Source: a virus
Strand: one strand, 5' to 3'
Virus record (IMG/VR): IMGVR_UViG_3300046011_003041
Span: 1-24,973 of that record
Length of the DNA: 24,973 nt
Below are positions 16,411 to 24,973 of this stretch, one piece after another (position 1 is the stretch's first letter; the number at the start of each line of letters is the position of its first letter). A model generated the notes under the pieces. That model was not told the origin of the DNA. It ran no database searches and was given only the letters and a program-made list of their open reading frames with translations. A program made the translations under genes and the position numbers.

Positions 16411-16440
16411 TTAGTTATTTAGAGCAGGAGAATACCAATC

Positions 16441-19035
16441 ATGGCAATCAATAATCCAACGAAGTTGGTGATAGACTTTAATGCCGATGTCCAGACCAGT
16501 TGGCCCAACGGTCAAAGCACTGTTGCGCGAATTATTACGAATAAATTTGAAATTCCATTTAGTAGTTACAATGTTGGATCAGTAGATATAAACTCCACTT
16601 CAACACCTATATTATTAGGAAATATAGCGACTGGAGTATTTTATAGTGACCAGTTAGTAACTTATACTGTAGATAGTACTGATGTAGTTAATACTAAATT
16701 TTTTGCATATGAAGGTCCAGCTGTACCTATTACCGTATCCACGACGCACCCAACAGCAGTTACAGTTGAATACGCGTTAAGTGTATCGCAAATCCCAACT
16801 ATTATTAGAACTGCACCAGGTGCACCAACAATTACTACTGTAACAGTAGATGATCACATAGCTACTGTATCATTTACAGCTCCTATAACTGATGGTAATA
16901 GTTCGATTACATCATATAAAGTAACTACAGTCACTGGTGAGTATCTTACAACAGGTACACAGTCACCTATTACTGTAACTGGGTTACCAAATAATGTTGC
17001 ATATCGTTTTAAAGTATCAGCGGTAAACGCAATTGGTGAGGGTGCTGTTAGTGCATTATCATCTAATGTAACGCCATTAGCTCCAACTGTACCAGATGCA
17101 CCTGCGATATACTCAGTTGTACCTAACAACGGTCAAGTTTCAGTATTCTTCCATCCCCCTGTGTACACAGGTAGACGTCCAATTGTTGCTTACTCAGTTG
17201 TATCAAGTAATGGTGATTGGGCAGGTGGGGTGGCATCACCAATCGTGGTGACTGGATTAACTAACGGCGAACCTTTAACATTTACAGTAACAGCTGTTAA
17301 CGTTGTAGGTTACAGCGCACCTAGCGCGCCAAGTATACAAATGGCGGCTGCAAATGTACCAATGGCACCTACTATTGACAATGTAGATGTAGGTGCAGCT
17401 TCAGCGTTAGTTGAATTTACACCTGGTGATGATGATGGTAGTGATATTACTGCATTTATAGTAACAGCTACTCCAGGTAATATTACCGCATCTGGGATGG
17501 ATTCACCAATTTTAGTAACAGGATTAACTAATGGTACTGAATACGAATTCACAGTACGTGCTATAAATGCTGTCGGTCCTAGCCCTGAAAGTGTAGTTGC
17601 AAGCAATAATTATATACCATTAGATGTACCACATGCACCAACTAATGTAGCTGGTGTTAGTGTTGGTGTAGGAGCTGTTAGCGTTTCGTGGGTACCACCA
17701 TTAATAACTGGTGGTCAAATTGACTCTTATGAAATAGAATCATATAACACTGATACTGAACTAACCTCTACTACTCTTACTGAGGATATACCAACAGTAG
17801 TTGACGAGTTACAATCAGGTGCGGTATATCAGTTTAGAGTTAGAGCGGTTAATAGTGTAGGTAATGGAGCCTGGAGTTTAAGTAGCGCAAATGTTTCGAC
17901 ATGGTCAGTACCAGTAGCACCTACAGCTGTAACTGCTGTTAATGCTGGTGTAGGTAGTATTGAAGTAACGTTTACTGCTCCAACAGTTACTGGTGGTAGC
18001 CCAATCACAAGTTACGACGCAGTAATTTGGAATGTAGATACTGAAACTTCAGATACACAGAATACATTAGCGTCACCAGTTACTTTCGGTCAACTTGAGC
18101 TCGGCACTGAATATGTTGTTGAAGTATTTGCAATTAGTGATGTGGGTACTGGTGCAAGCAGTGGCTACAGTGGATCAGTTACTACTTGGGATGTTCCAGG
18201 TGCTCCAACAGGTGTAGTTGCAACTGCTGGTGATGAGCAGGCTTCTGTTGCATTTACTGCACCTACTCAAACCGGTGGCAGACCAATACTTGAATATTCA
18301 GCGATATCATCACCAGGTGGGGTTCTACTCACATCATTAGTTTCACCGATTATATTTACTGAGTTAACTAATGGTACTGCATACACATTCGAAGTATTTG
18401 CACATAATATCGCGGGTGATGGACCTAATAGTACGCCAAGTGCTCCAGTTACACCTCAAGGTGCAGCAACAGTACCAGTTGCACCAACTAACGCAATTGC
18501 ATCACTAACCGCTACAGCACTTCAAGCGCTAGTTGCATTTGATATTCCAAATGATGGTGGATCTGCAATACTTGGATACACTGTAACATCTGACCCAGAT
18601 GCAATTTCTGCTACAGGAACTACCTCACCAATCGCTGTTGACGGGTTAACTAATGGTACTCTGTATGACTTTACAGTTATTGCAACTAACGCTGTAGGTG
18701 ATAGTTTACCAAGTACTCCAACAAACCCAGTATCTATGTCAGCACCATTAGTACCGGTGGCACCTATTAATATAGTTGCAAGCCTTGTTACACCAGGGTC
18801 AATTAGTGTAATGTTCGATCCGCAAAGTGATAATGGTCGACCAGTAACTATGTATAATGTAACCGCTGCAAATGTAACTGATCCAGTGCAACCAACTTAT
18901 ACAGCACACGATTCCCTGCTACCTGTATTGGTAGCAGGATTGACGGTAGATGATGTGTATGAATTCACTGTAACGGCGACTAACGTAGTAGGTGATAGTT
19001 TACCTAGTCTTGTAAGTAATCAGTTACCAGCTTAA
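16441..19035 (+). CDS. Eight-domain fibronectin type III virion protein
   Basis: An 864-residue protein. Residues 1-120 form a distinct N-terminal domain (MAINNPTKLVIDFNADVQTS), probably for attachment. Eight fibronectin-III domains follow, starting near residues 125, 217, 306, 396, 490, 585, 678 and 771. Each opens with VPxAPT or a variant and has the core Y-x-F-x-V-x-A-x-N-x-x-G (for example YEFTVRAINAVGPSP). Domain length of 90-95 residues is normal. FnIII domains on phage virions bind weakly to cell-surface carbohydrate and act as spacers. No enzyme domain, signal peptide or membrane helix is seen. AGGAG ten bases upstream supports the start. It is first in the neck operon, so it may decorate the head-tail junction; that location is inferred from gene order. 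Confidence 0.85.
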   Translation: MAINNPTKLVIDFNADVQTSWPNGQSTVARIITNKFEIPFSSYNVGSVDINSTSTPILLGNIATGVFYSDQLVTYTVDSTDVVNTKFFAYEGPAVPITVSTTHPTAVTVEYALSVSQIPTIIRTAPGAPTITTVTVDDHIATVSFTAPITDGNSSITSYKVTTVTGEYLTTGTQSPITVTGLPNNVAYRFKVSAVNAIGEGAVSALSSNVTPLAPTVPDAPAIYSVVPNNGQVSVFFHPPVYTGRRPIVAYSVVSSNGDWAGGVASPIVVTGLTNGEPLTFTVTAVNVVGYSAPSAPSIQMAAANVPMAPTIDNVDVGAASALVEFTPGDDDGSDITAFIVTATPGNITASGMDSPILVTGLTNGTEYEFTVRAINAVGPSPESVVASNNYIPLDVPHAPTNVAGVSVGVGAVSVSWVPPLITGGQIDSYEIESYNTDTELTSTTLTEDIPTVVDELQSGAVYQFRVRAVNSVGNGAWSLSSANVSTWSVPVAPTAVTAVNAGVGSIEVTFTAPTVTGGSPITSYDAVIWNVDTETSDTQNTLASPVTFGQLELGTEYVVEVFAISDVGTGASSGYSGSVTTWDVPGAPTGVVATAGDEQASVAFTAPTQTGGRPILEYSAISSPGGVLLTSLVSPIIFTELTNGTAYTFEVFAHNIAGDGPNSTPSAPVTPQGAATVPVAPTNAIASLTATALQALVAFDIPNDGGSAILGYTVTSDPDAISATGTTSPIAVDGLTNGTLYDFTVIATNAVGDSLPSTPTNPVSMSAPLVPVAPINIVASLVTPGSISVMFDPQSDNGRPVTMYNVTAANVTDPVQPTYTAHDSLLPVLVAGLTVDDVYEFTVTATNVVGDSLPSLVSNQLPA

Positions 19036-19056
19036 TTATTAAAAGGTAAAACATAT

Positions 19057-21882
19057 ATGAGCATGTATTCTCCATTTAAAGATACTCCATTAACTATTAA
19101 TGATGAAGGTAATAGAATATCTATTGATTTTCAGCGTACCTCAGATTCAACAGCTATTATTACTTGGGGAATACCAGCTAATATTGATAACAGTAATTTA
19201 CCACCAGCAACCTACGATGGGTTGTTGGTGTTGTTAGATACAAAACCAATCGAAGGGAGTCGACCTGTAAACACCACCATTTATGAAGCGGACAACACCG
19301 CTGATGCTAATAAGCATGTTGGTGATAAAATAGGTGATTGTTTAGTAGTGGGTGTGTTTTATAATGATAAAGCCACTACATCACTAGTTATTACGGATAT
19401 TTCACATGATCTTAATTACTATATTGCTGGATTCGCGATCGATAATGTTAGAAACTACCATAGTGGGGTCTTTAGTTATCAATTACCTTTGCTGCTAACT
19501 AATGAAACCAAAAGCACTAAAGGTTATCAAGATATAACTTTAGGTGTATTAGAAACAGATAGTCTAGATATAGATAGTAAGTTTGCTATCTATATCGATG
19601 ACGTTCTACACGAATTTCAAGTAACAGCTACAAATTATACTGAGTTGGTTGATGCAATAAACTTAGGTATAATTCAGATTGATAACACATATCAAGGAGC
19701 AACACCGTTAAACACTAACGGTTTAGCCTTGAGAAACAATGTGTTATACACCTTTGATGGATTAGATGAAAATGTTACTGAGTATTATGCTGGTACAGTT
19801 TCACCTGATCGGATACAAGGAGGTTATTGGCAAAACGGTTCGTCATTATTTAAATGGAATGGCACCGGTTGGGATAATATGAATGCTATAAGCTATCATA
19901 AGCCATTAACTCAATTAGATACAACTGATTTCTGGTTTGACGGTACTACCGCATATCAGTATAACAATGTATGGAAGAAAAAGAAAACATATTTAAATGC
20001 AAATCCATGTAATGGACCTGTATTAAATAAAACTAGTATCTGGACAGATGGTACAGATTTCTTTAATTATGTTGGTGGATCAATTAAATGGGCAAAATTA
20101 CCTGTTCATTCGAGTGCTCACGATCCTTCATCGTATTATAACGGATACTATTGGTTAAACGTTGATAAAGTATATCAATTAGTTGCAAGTAAATGGACGC
20201 TTACGAGTATCGTAGTTGGTGCACAACCAACCACTCAAGTAGCTATTGATTGGTATAATTCTGTTGACAATAAAGTTTATCGATATGACCCAGCTGCAAA
20301 AACATGGGGTATCCTACCAATTGATATCATTAATAGTACTTTTGATGTTATAGTGCCAGGAGACTGGTATTGGTACGATGTTGATAATGATGTTTTAAAT
20401 GCATGGGATGACGTGTACAGCAATTGGGCTTCGCTAACTGTTTTAACAGGTGCGGACCCGGTAGCTAATAAGGTGAGAACAGGTGACTGCTGGTATAGTA
20501 ATACCTTACATCAATGGGATGGCTCCCAATGGGTAGACGTTAGTTATATAGCTAATGCAGTAGATCCAAAACCTGTGATCGACACGTACTGGTACGATAC
20601 GATAAATAATACCTTTAAGCGTTACGATGATTCTGAATGGACTATCTTTACGCGTTACGACGGTTTTGAATGGACTACTGTACAAGGATGTTCCCTATCA
20701 TACGACCCGACTGATCTTCAGATTGGACAATACTGGTATAACACAATTACCAGAACATTATCTACATGGAATGGTAGCAATTGGCAACCAGTCATGTATT
20801 CAACAAATAGTTTAAAGCCTAAGTTAAATGACTTATGGTATAACACTACCGAACACAAACTATACAAATTTAATAAGCAATGGATTGCTGCTGATGCAAG
20901 AGCTACCTGTGAGTTGCTACATGGTGATATTAGAATTACCAGTAACACCGTAGGTAGTGTGTCACGTATAGTTGTACCAGATGTAAATAGCGATAACGAA
21001 TCAAATGTGTTTACAATTACTAATCCGCGTGGCGTGTTGCAACCTATAGTTATCGGTACAGATGCAGTACCACAAACTCCAATGAAGCAGCAAATAGGGG
21101 TTGGTACAGACGGATCGCTAGCTCAGCGTCGAGAACTAATTAACGATATGTTAATGTGCTTAGGGTACCCATCAATTCAAATCGAATTAGATAAAGCACA
21201 ATTAAATTTATGTGTCGATCTTGCATTAGCCATGTTCCGTAAGTTATCAGGTAGCGCATATGAACGTGCTATATTCTTTTTAGATTTTGAATCAAACAAG
21301 CAACAATATTACTTAACCGATAAAAAAGTTGGATTAAATCGTATTGTTGATGTTCAAGGTGTTTATAGACGTAACAGCTCATTTATGGCTAGCTCTAGCG
21401 GTAACGGTATTTACGCACAACAATTCTTGCAATGGATGTATAATCCAACGATGGGTATGGATTTAATTTCATACCATATTATTGCTGAATATACGGAACT
21501 AATGGAAATATTATTTGCAACCCGTATAGTGCATAGATTTAATGAGCGCTCACGTAGACTAGACATCTATCAAAATATTGGTTTACCTGAACGAGTGTTA
21601 GTCGACTGTACTGTTGAACGTACAGAACAAGAACTTATATTAGACCGGGTATGCGGTAAATGGATACTTACTTGGGCGTTAGGTGAAGCTTATATGATGC
21701 TAGCTAATATACGTGGCAAATATGGCTCGATACCTGGTGCAGGTGGATCTGTTACCTTGAATGCTAGTGATATGCAAACACACGCTGATAACTGCTTTGA
21801 AAAATGTAGAGATGAGATCGACAACTACATTGCTAACGAACCAGAAAATATTGGTTTGGAAAGTACGTTTATTTGGGGTTAA
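19057..21882 (+). CDS. 13: gp13-like neck protein fused to FnIII-like and Trp-rich repeats
   Basis: A 941-residue protein; T4 gp13 and cyanophage relatives have about 250-310. Residues about 690-941 are the neck part: INDMLMCLGYP, then IELDKAQLNLCVDLALAMF, a MDLISYHIIAEYTELMEIL core, RFNERSRRLDIYQNIG, and a helical C-terminus. This resembles the gp13 pattern of T4-like cyanophages. Residues 10-145 are FnIII-like (STAIITWGIP, then LNYYIAGFAIDN). Residues about 250-610 hold about ten repeats of 30-45 residues with the pattern DxWYNTxxNxLYxWNGSxW, a beta-rich Trp module common in phage decoration and fibre proteins. AAAAGG (19041-19046) supports the start, and no frameshift or inner start separates the parts. 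The fused region probably projects from the neck as a collar or whisker. Confidence 0.8.
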   Translation: MSMYSPFKDTPLTINDEGNRISIDFQRTSDSTAIITWGIPANIDNSNLPPATYDGLLVLLDTKPIEGSRPVNTTIYEADNTADANKHVGDKIGDCLVVGVFYNDKATTSLVITDISHDLNYYIAGFAIDNVRNYHSGVFSYQLPLLLTNETKSTKGYQDITLGVLETDSLDIDSKFAIYIDDVLHEFQVTATNYTELVDAINLGIIQIDNTYQGATPLNTNGLALRNNVLYTFDGLDENVTEYYAGTVSPDRIQGGYWQNGSSLFKWNGTGWDNMNAISYHKPLTQLDTTDFWFDGTTAYQYNNVWKKKKTYLNANPCNGPVLNKTSIWTDGTDFFNYVGGSIKWAKLPVHSSAHDPSSYYNGYYWLNVDKVYQLVASKWTLTSIVVGAQPTTQVAIDWYNSVDNKVYRYDPAAKTWGILPIDIINSTFDVIVPGDWYWYDVDNDVLNAWDDVYSNWASLTVLTGADPVANKVRTGDCWYSNTLHQWDGSQWVDVSYIANAVDPKPVIDTYWYDTINNTFKRYDDSEWTIFTRYDGFEWTTVQGCSLSYDPTDLQIGQYWYNTITRTLSTWNGSNWQPVMYSTNSLKPKLNDLWYNTTEHKLYKFNKQWIAADARATCELLHGDIRITSNTVGSVSRIVVPDVNSDNESNVFTITNPRGVLQPIVIGTDAVPQTPMKQQIGVGTDGSLAQRRELINDMLMCLGYPSIQIELDKAQLNLCVDLALAMFRKLSGSAYERAIFFLDFESNKQQYYLTDKKVGLNRIVDVQGVYRRNSSFMASSSGNGIYAQQFLQWMYNPTMGMDLISYHIIAEYTELMEILFATRIVHRFNERSRRLDIYQNIGLPERVLVDCTVERTEQELILDRVCGKWILTWALGEAYMMLANIRGKYGSIPGAGGSVTLNASDMQTHADNCFEKCRDEIDNYIANEPENIGLESTFIWG

Positions 21883-21914
21883 TTAGGTTTTTATACTAAC
21901 AGCGAAATTATAAT

Positions 21915-23423
21915 ATGGCATATAATCCAAGACGAGTAGTTTCACCAATTGTTCATCAAAACAGTCCATTTCAGATGTTTGATGAACAATTAAGCAATAA
22001 ATTAATGAATGATTATGTGACTGAAGGTCTCATGATCGGTGGTACAAGTGTGTTAGTGTATAAGCTATTAGGTATACACGAACAAAAAGAATTATTGCCA
22101 TTATCAGGTACTCCTATAACTAATAGCGAGTACCCTGAGTTTCCTGTTGCAAACGTATTTCAAGATGATGATACTGAATGGCATTCTGTAAATAGATGTG
22201 GGGTGCGTAATCCGGATACTTATATTGGATATGATTTTGGACCTATTAAGATTCAAGGTACCGATATTGATAAGTATGCAATTCACTCCGAAGTAAAGTA
22301 TCACGTTACATCTGTTTATATTCAACAAGGCGCTTTAGCTAAAAATAGAATAACTAAAGCCCGTGTTGAACGCTCTGATGATGGTATAACATGGGTTGGT
22401 GTTGCATTATTAACACTACCAGATGATGATCAACCACATTGGGTAGATATACGTCAAAGTGCTCCATCTAGATATTGGAGAGTGGTACCAACCACTTATA
22501 ATAGTGCTACTGATTTATGGATCGTTAAAAAGTTATCATTCTCAGAATACACTAAGACTGGTATTACTAATATTCAAGATGAGATGGGATTCTTAGAAAA
22601 TAGAGATCGTAGTTATTCTACAGATCCAATTACTATGAAAGCATATTATAATTTAATAGATGTTACTACAGATTTAAGTCAATTTGGTATCGACCTTAAA
22701 AATCAATACAATTTCAAATTTGGCTTTGATATGACAGTTCAGCATTTAAACCGACCGATAGTAATCGGTGATGTACTAGATGTATTATGCGAAGTACAAT
22801 TTGATACTCAATTAAATCCAGTGCGTAAGTATCTTGAGGTGACCGATGTTGCTTGGGACTCTGGGTCATTTACACCTGGGTGGCAACCAACTTTGTATTC
22901 TGTTACCGCTCAGCCAATGATAGCATCACAAGAAACAATGGATATTGTAGGCGATTTAAATAATGACTTCTTTGACAGTATAGAAATGTTTAACACCACT
23001 GCATTAAAATCTAGTAAACGTATTAGAGCAGAAGCTGATACTCAGGTACCTGAAGTAGGTGGTAGTTATAATGATACTCAATTAGTCCCATCAGATGAAA
23101 TTGAGCGTGGACTAGAGTTAGGATTTAATTTAGCACCTTTAAATCCTAACCCAAAAGAGTATTTACAGGAAGATGCATTACCTCCAAATGGGTTGCCGTA
23201 CACCGAAGGTGATGCTTACCCTGAAAATCCAAGCAATAAAGACTATCATAGATTAACTTACAGTAACGTTAAAGATCCAATTCCAGCTAGATTATATCAA
23301 TACTCAACTACAAAAGGTAGATGGATATTCATGGAAGAAGATAAGCGTATGCGTAATAACAGTAAAAAACCAGCTATTGATCCATTTACAAGTGGTATTG
23401 ATGTTACCAAGTTAGGTAAGTAA
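21915..23423 (+). CDS. Probable gp14-like neck protein with discoidin-like insertion
   Basis: A 502-residue protein, against about 256 in T4 gp14. The order gp13-like, this gene, gp15 is that of T4 genes 13-14-15, which is the main support. The C-terminal half (RPIVIGDVLDVLCEVQF, then WQPTLYSVTAQPMIASQET) fits a neck protein but is only loosely like gp14. Residues about 70-212 look like an F5/8 type C (discoidin, CBM32-like) beta-sandwich: PVANVFQDDDTEWHS, YIGYDFG, VERSDDGITWVGV, then SRYWRVVPTTYN and a final KKLSFSEY strand. That fold binds sugars in many proteins. Residues 400-502 are Pro, Asn and Asp rich and probably flexible. The ribosome site is weak. The neck role is fairly likely; the glycan-binding role is inference. 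Confidence 0.68.
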   Translation: MAYNPRRVVSPIVHQNSPFQMFDEQLSNKLMNDYVTEGLMIGGTSVLVYKLLGIHEQKELLPLSGTPITNSEYPEFPVANVFQDDDTEWHSVNRCGVRNPDTYIGYDFGPIKIQGTDIDKYAIHSEVKYHVTSVYIQQGALAKNRITKARVERSDDGITWVGVALLTLPDDDQPHWVDIRQSAPSRYWRVVPTTYNSATDLWIVKKLSFSEYTKTGITNIQDEMGFLENRDRSYSTDPITMKAYYNLIDVTTDLSQFGIDLKNQYNFKFGFDMTVQHLNRPIVIGDVLDVLCEVQFDTQLNPVRKYLEVTDVAWDSGSFTPGWQPTLYSVTAQPMIASQETMDIVGDLNNDFFDSIEMFNTTALKSSKRIRAEADTQVPEVGGSYNDTQLVPSDEIERGLELGFNLAPLNPNPKEYLQEDALPPNGLPYTEGDAYPENPSNKDYHRLTYSNVKDPIPARLYQYSTTKGRWIFMEEDKRMRNNSKKPAIDPFTSGIDVTKLGK

Positions 23424-23445
23424 TGAAATTATTTGGAGTTAAAGT

Positions 23446-24168
23446 ATGAGTTATTTTTACCATCAACAATTTAAAAAACACATTGTTCAGTTCATGGAAA
23501 TATTTAGAGGAACTGAGGTTAAGTCTGGTGTATCAAAAGATGGTACTATAAAAACTATTGAAGTTCCTATTGTATATGGTAGCATGGATAGAGTTACTGC
23601 ATCAATTGCTGGGAATAATACGCAGAATTTACCGTTGCGGTTACCTGTTATGTCTGCATATATGACAAATATATCAATGGCAACTGATAGATATAAAGGT
23701 ACTGATACTACTAAAAGCTCGTTGTATACTCCACCTGGTGGAGTGTATCCGGATGATAGTAGGTTTGTTTATCAGATTATGCCAACACCGTATAGAATAT
23801 CAATGGATTTACACGTGTATAGTAGTAATATGGATACACAAATGCAGATATTAGAACAAACACTAATATTATTTAATCCACAGATACAGATACAAACATC
23901 TGATGCATTATTTGATGGTGGTAAAATAACTACAGTTGAGTTGACCGGCATCAATAACGCGGAAAACTTCCCAATCGGTAGTAATGATAGACGTACGATA
24001 ATGCACACATTATCATTTGATATGATTGTTTATTTGTCAGCACCTGCACAACTAAAAGATAACCGTATTGAAGATATAAAATTGAGGATAAGTAGTGTTA
24101 CTAGCGCATCCGATTTAAACATCGATAATACAATAGAAGAAGTAATAGCGGAATACGATATTAAATAA
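23446..24168 (+). CDS. 15: gp15-like tail terminator / sheath stabiliser
   Basis: A 240-residue protein, close to the 272 of T4 gp15. The N-terminus SYFYHQQFKKHIVQFMEIF parallels the T4 start GYFYNSSFRRYATLMGDLF. EVPIVYGSMDRV matches the RVPITYASKEH segment, LPVMSAYMTNI the LPRINLHLVDF segment, and QIMPTPYRISMDLHVYSSN the NPSPIKMIYELSIFTRY segment. The later ILEQTLILFNPQIQI matches IVEQILPYFQPHF. In T4, gp15 forms a hexameric ring that ends tube and sheath polymerisation and gives the docking face for the neck. GGAG eight bases upstream sets the start. It ends just before the bidirectional terminator and faces the convergent sheath gene. Confidence 0.88.
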   Translation: MSYFYHQQFKKHIVQFMEIFRGTEVKSGVSKDGTIKTIEVPIVYGSMDRVTASIAGNNTQNLPLRLPVMSAYMTNISMATDRYKGTDTTKSSLYTPPGGVYPDDSRFVYQIMPTPYRISMDLHVYSSNMDTQMQILEQTLILFNPQIQIQTSDALFDGGKITTVELTGINNAENFPIGSNDRRTIMHTLSFDMIVYLSAPAQLKDNRIEDIKLRISSVTSASDLNIDNTIEEVIAEYDIK

Positions 24169-24174
24169 CAAAAA

Positions 24175-24196
24175 AAAGCCCGCTTTCGCGGGCTTT
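24175..24196. terminator. Bidirectional intrinsic terminator between gp15 and sheath genes
   Basis: GCCCGC (24178-24183) and GCGGGC (24188-24193) form a perfect GC stem with loop TTTC, extended by AAA/TTT on each side. For the minus-strand sheath transcript the stem is followed by seven U (from the A-run 24171-24177), a strong signal. For the plus-strand neck transcript it is followed by TTTCTT, which is weaker. It sits seven bases after the gp15 stop and 13 bases beyond the sheath stop. Confidence 0.92.
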
Positions 24197-24208
24197 CTTA
24201 TATAAAGC

Positions 24209-24973
24209 TTATTGTGTCATTGGATCACCGGTGTTAACCAGTGTGATTGGCACGTAAATAAACTCGATTGCTTTTGTTGGTTTTAACGCAATATTAACAT
24301 ATAATTCATTGCGGTCAATAGTAGTAGCTGTGTTGTTACTGCTATCGCACTGTACCGCAAAATCATATAAACCACGTTTAATTTGAATATCATACAAGTA
24401 CGATGTTACAAGTGATGATACATTTTTACGTGATACTTCATCATTTTGTTCCATTAAGAAGCGAACTAATGCTTTTCTAATACCGCGACGGATGTACATA
24501 ACCATACGTGATACATTGATACGATCAAGTGATGAATTGAAGCCTACGTTAACACGAGTTTTTTGACCCCAGATTGCAATTCCGTATTGAACTGAATCAT
24601 GAATTGGGTTAATGTTACACAAGTTGTATAAGCTGTCACGCATACCATCATTTAAACGAACACGTTTAAATTCAACGTCTGCTGTACCAACACTACCTGA
24701 CACATAACCAACAGCAGTAACACCAAGAGTGCCACCAATCAAACCTCTTGTTGGACCTGCTGGTGCAAACCAAACTTGACTTTTGTTGTCACTGTTGGTA
24801 ATTGCAGCTAATGCTAATGCAGATGATGGGCATAACACATCATAGCCATCTAGGTTAGATACAATACCATGTGGATAGTAATAAGCAACTGTACCAGCAT
24901 TATCTGAACGAATATTAGCACCTGTTGAAACTGTAGCGTTATCATCAGATTGTTGACCCCAACGAATAACATC
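24209..24973 (-). CDS. 18: Tail sheath protein, gp18-like, C-terminal part (5' truncated)
   Basis: The last 254 residues of a contractile tail sheath; the frame stays open to the right edge, so the gene start lies outside. An in-frame GTG at 24838 is internal, since sheath-like sequence continues upstream of it (AYYYPHGIVSNLDGYDVLCP). Key matches to T4 gp18 are VWFAPAGPTRGL, INPI, WGQKT, the DRINVSRMV helix, SYLYDIQIKRGLYDFAVQCD, SNNTATTIDRNELYV and LKPTKAIEFI. This is the conserved C-terminal domain that forms the inner sheath layer and contacts the tube. It runs opposite to the neck genes and ends at the shared terminator. T4 itself has genes 13-18 in one direction, so the order here is rearranged. 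Confidence 0.95.
   Translation of the reverse strand, partial: DVIRWGQQSDDNATVSTGANIRSDNAGTVAYYYPHGIVSNLDGYDVLCPSSALALAAITNSDNKSQVWFAPAGPTRGLIGGTLGVTAVGYVSGSVGTADVEFKRVRLNDGMRDSLYNLCNINPIHDSVQYGIAIWGQKTRVNVGFNSSLDRINVSRMVMYIRRGIRKALVRFLMEQNDEVSRKNVSSLVTSYLYDIQIKRGLYDFAVQCDSSNNTATTIDRNELYVNIALKPTKAIEFIYVPITLVNTGDPMTQ

Larger units (their letters stand above)
16388..16413. repeat. Palindrome carrying two divergent late promoters
   Basis: TAATATTTATAA (16388-16399) and TTATAAATATTA (16402-16413) are perfect 12-base reverse complements separated by AG. Each arm contains one TATAAATA box, pointing outward in opposite directions. It lies in the only divergent gene junction of the window. Confidence 0.8.

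Noticed and set aside
20627-20815. 62-residue plus-strand frame inside the gp13-like gene
   Set aside because: It is an out-of-frame shadow of the Trp-rich repeats with no independent support.
24209-24838. Sheath gene starting at the GTG at 24838
   Set aside because: The frame stays open to the edge and the upstream residues continue the sheath pattern, so the GTG is an internal Val codon.
1-24973. tRNA genes, insertion sequences, integrase or attachment sites
   Set aside because: Reading both strands showed no cloverleaf-like element, transposase or recombinase frame; nearly all sequence is occupied by the listed genes.

Overview
This window is an AT-rich stretch of virion-structure genes from a T4-like contractile-tailed bacteriophage (myovirus). 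The assignment rests on three proteins at the right end whose sequences resemble T4 family members: a gp13-type neck protein, a gp15-type tail terminator and the C-terminal part of a gp18-type tail sheath. It is supported by four intergenic copies of the exact T4 late-promoter box TATAAATA close to gene starts. Genes are tightly packed with short gaps or overlaps, and TGA is used as a normal stop. I see no tRNA, CRISPR array, insertion sequence or integrase. The host cannot be named from the sequence.

Layout. 1-1643: the end of an unidentified gene followed by two overlapping GT-A fold (GT2-like) glycosyltransferases. 1650-5372: a late promoter, then a small repeat-type fibre protein, a 744-residue protein with a probable beta-propeller half, and two small unknown genes. 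5373-12166: a control region (late promoter overlapping one arm of a hairpin whose other arm covers the ribosome binding site), then a 2232-residue modular tail fibre ending in a self-cleaving intramolecular chaperone (peptidase S74). 12169-16332: three paralogous seven-repeat RCC1-type beta-propeller proteins, the third inverted on the minus strand, with a DUF4376-like protein between the first two. 16388-16413: a palindrome holding two back-to-back late promoters that serve the inverted propeller gene and the rightward neck operon. 16441-24168: an eight-domain fibronectin-III protein, a gp13-like neck protein with about 690 extra N-terminal residues of FnIII-like and Trp-rich repeats, a probable gp14-like neck protein carrying a discoidin (F5/8 type C)-like insertion, and gp15. 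24175-24196: a bidirectional terminator between gp15 and the converging sheath gene, which runs off the right edge.

Together these genes read as the adsorption and neck module of the virion. The neck and terminator proteins join head and tail. The fibre, propeller, FnIII and discoidin-like proteins look like surface-exposed adhesins or decorations. The glycosyltransferases may modify either the virion or the host envelope; that last point is inference. The most notable observations are the probable late-promoter/RBS-hairpin switch in front of the giant fibre, the neck proteins fused to glycan-binding-like domains, and the RCC1 propeller set with one inverted member.
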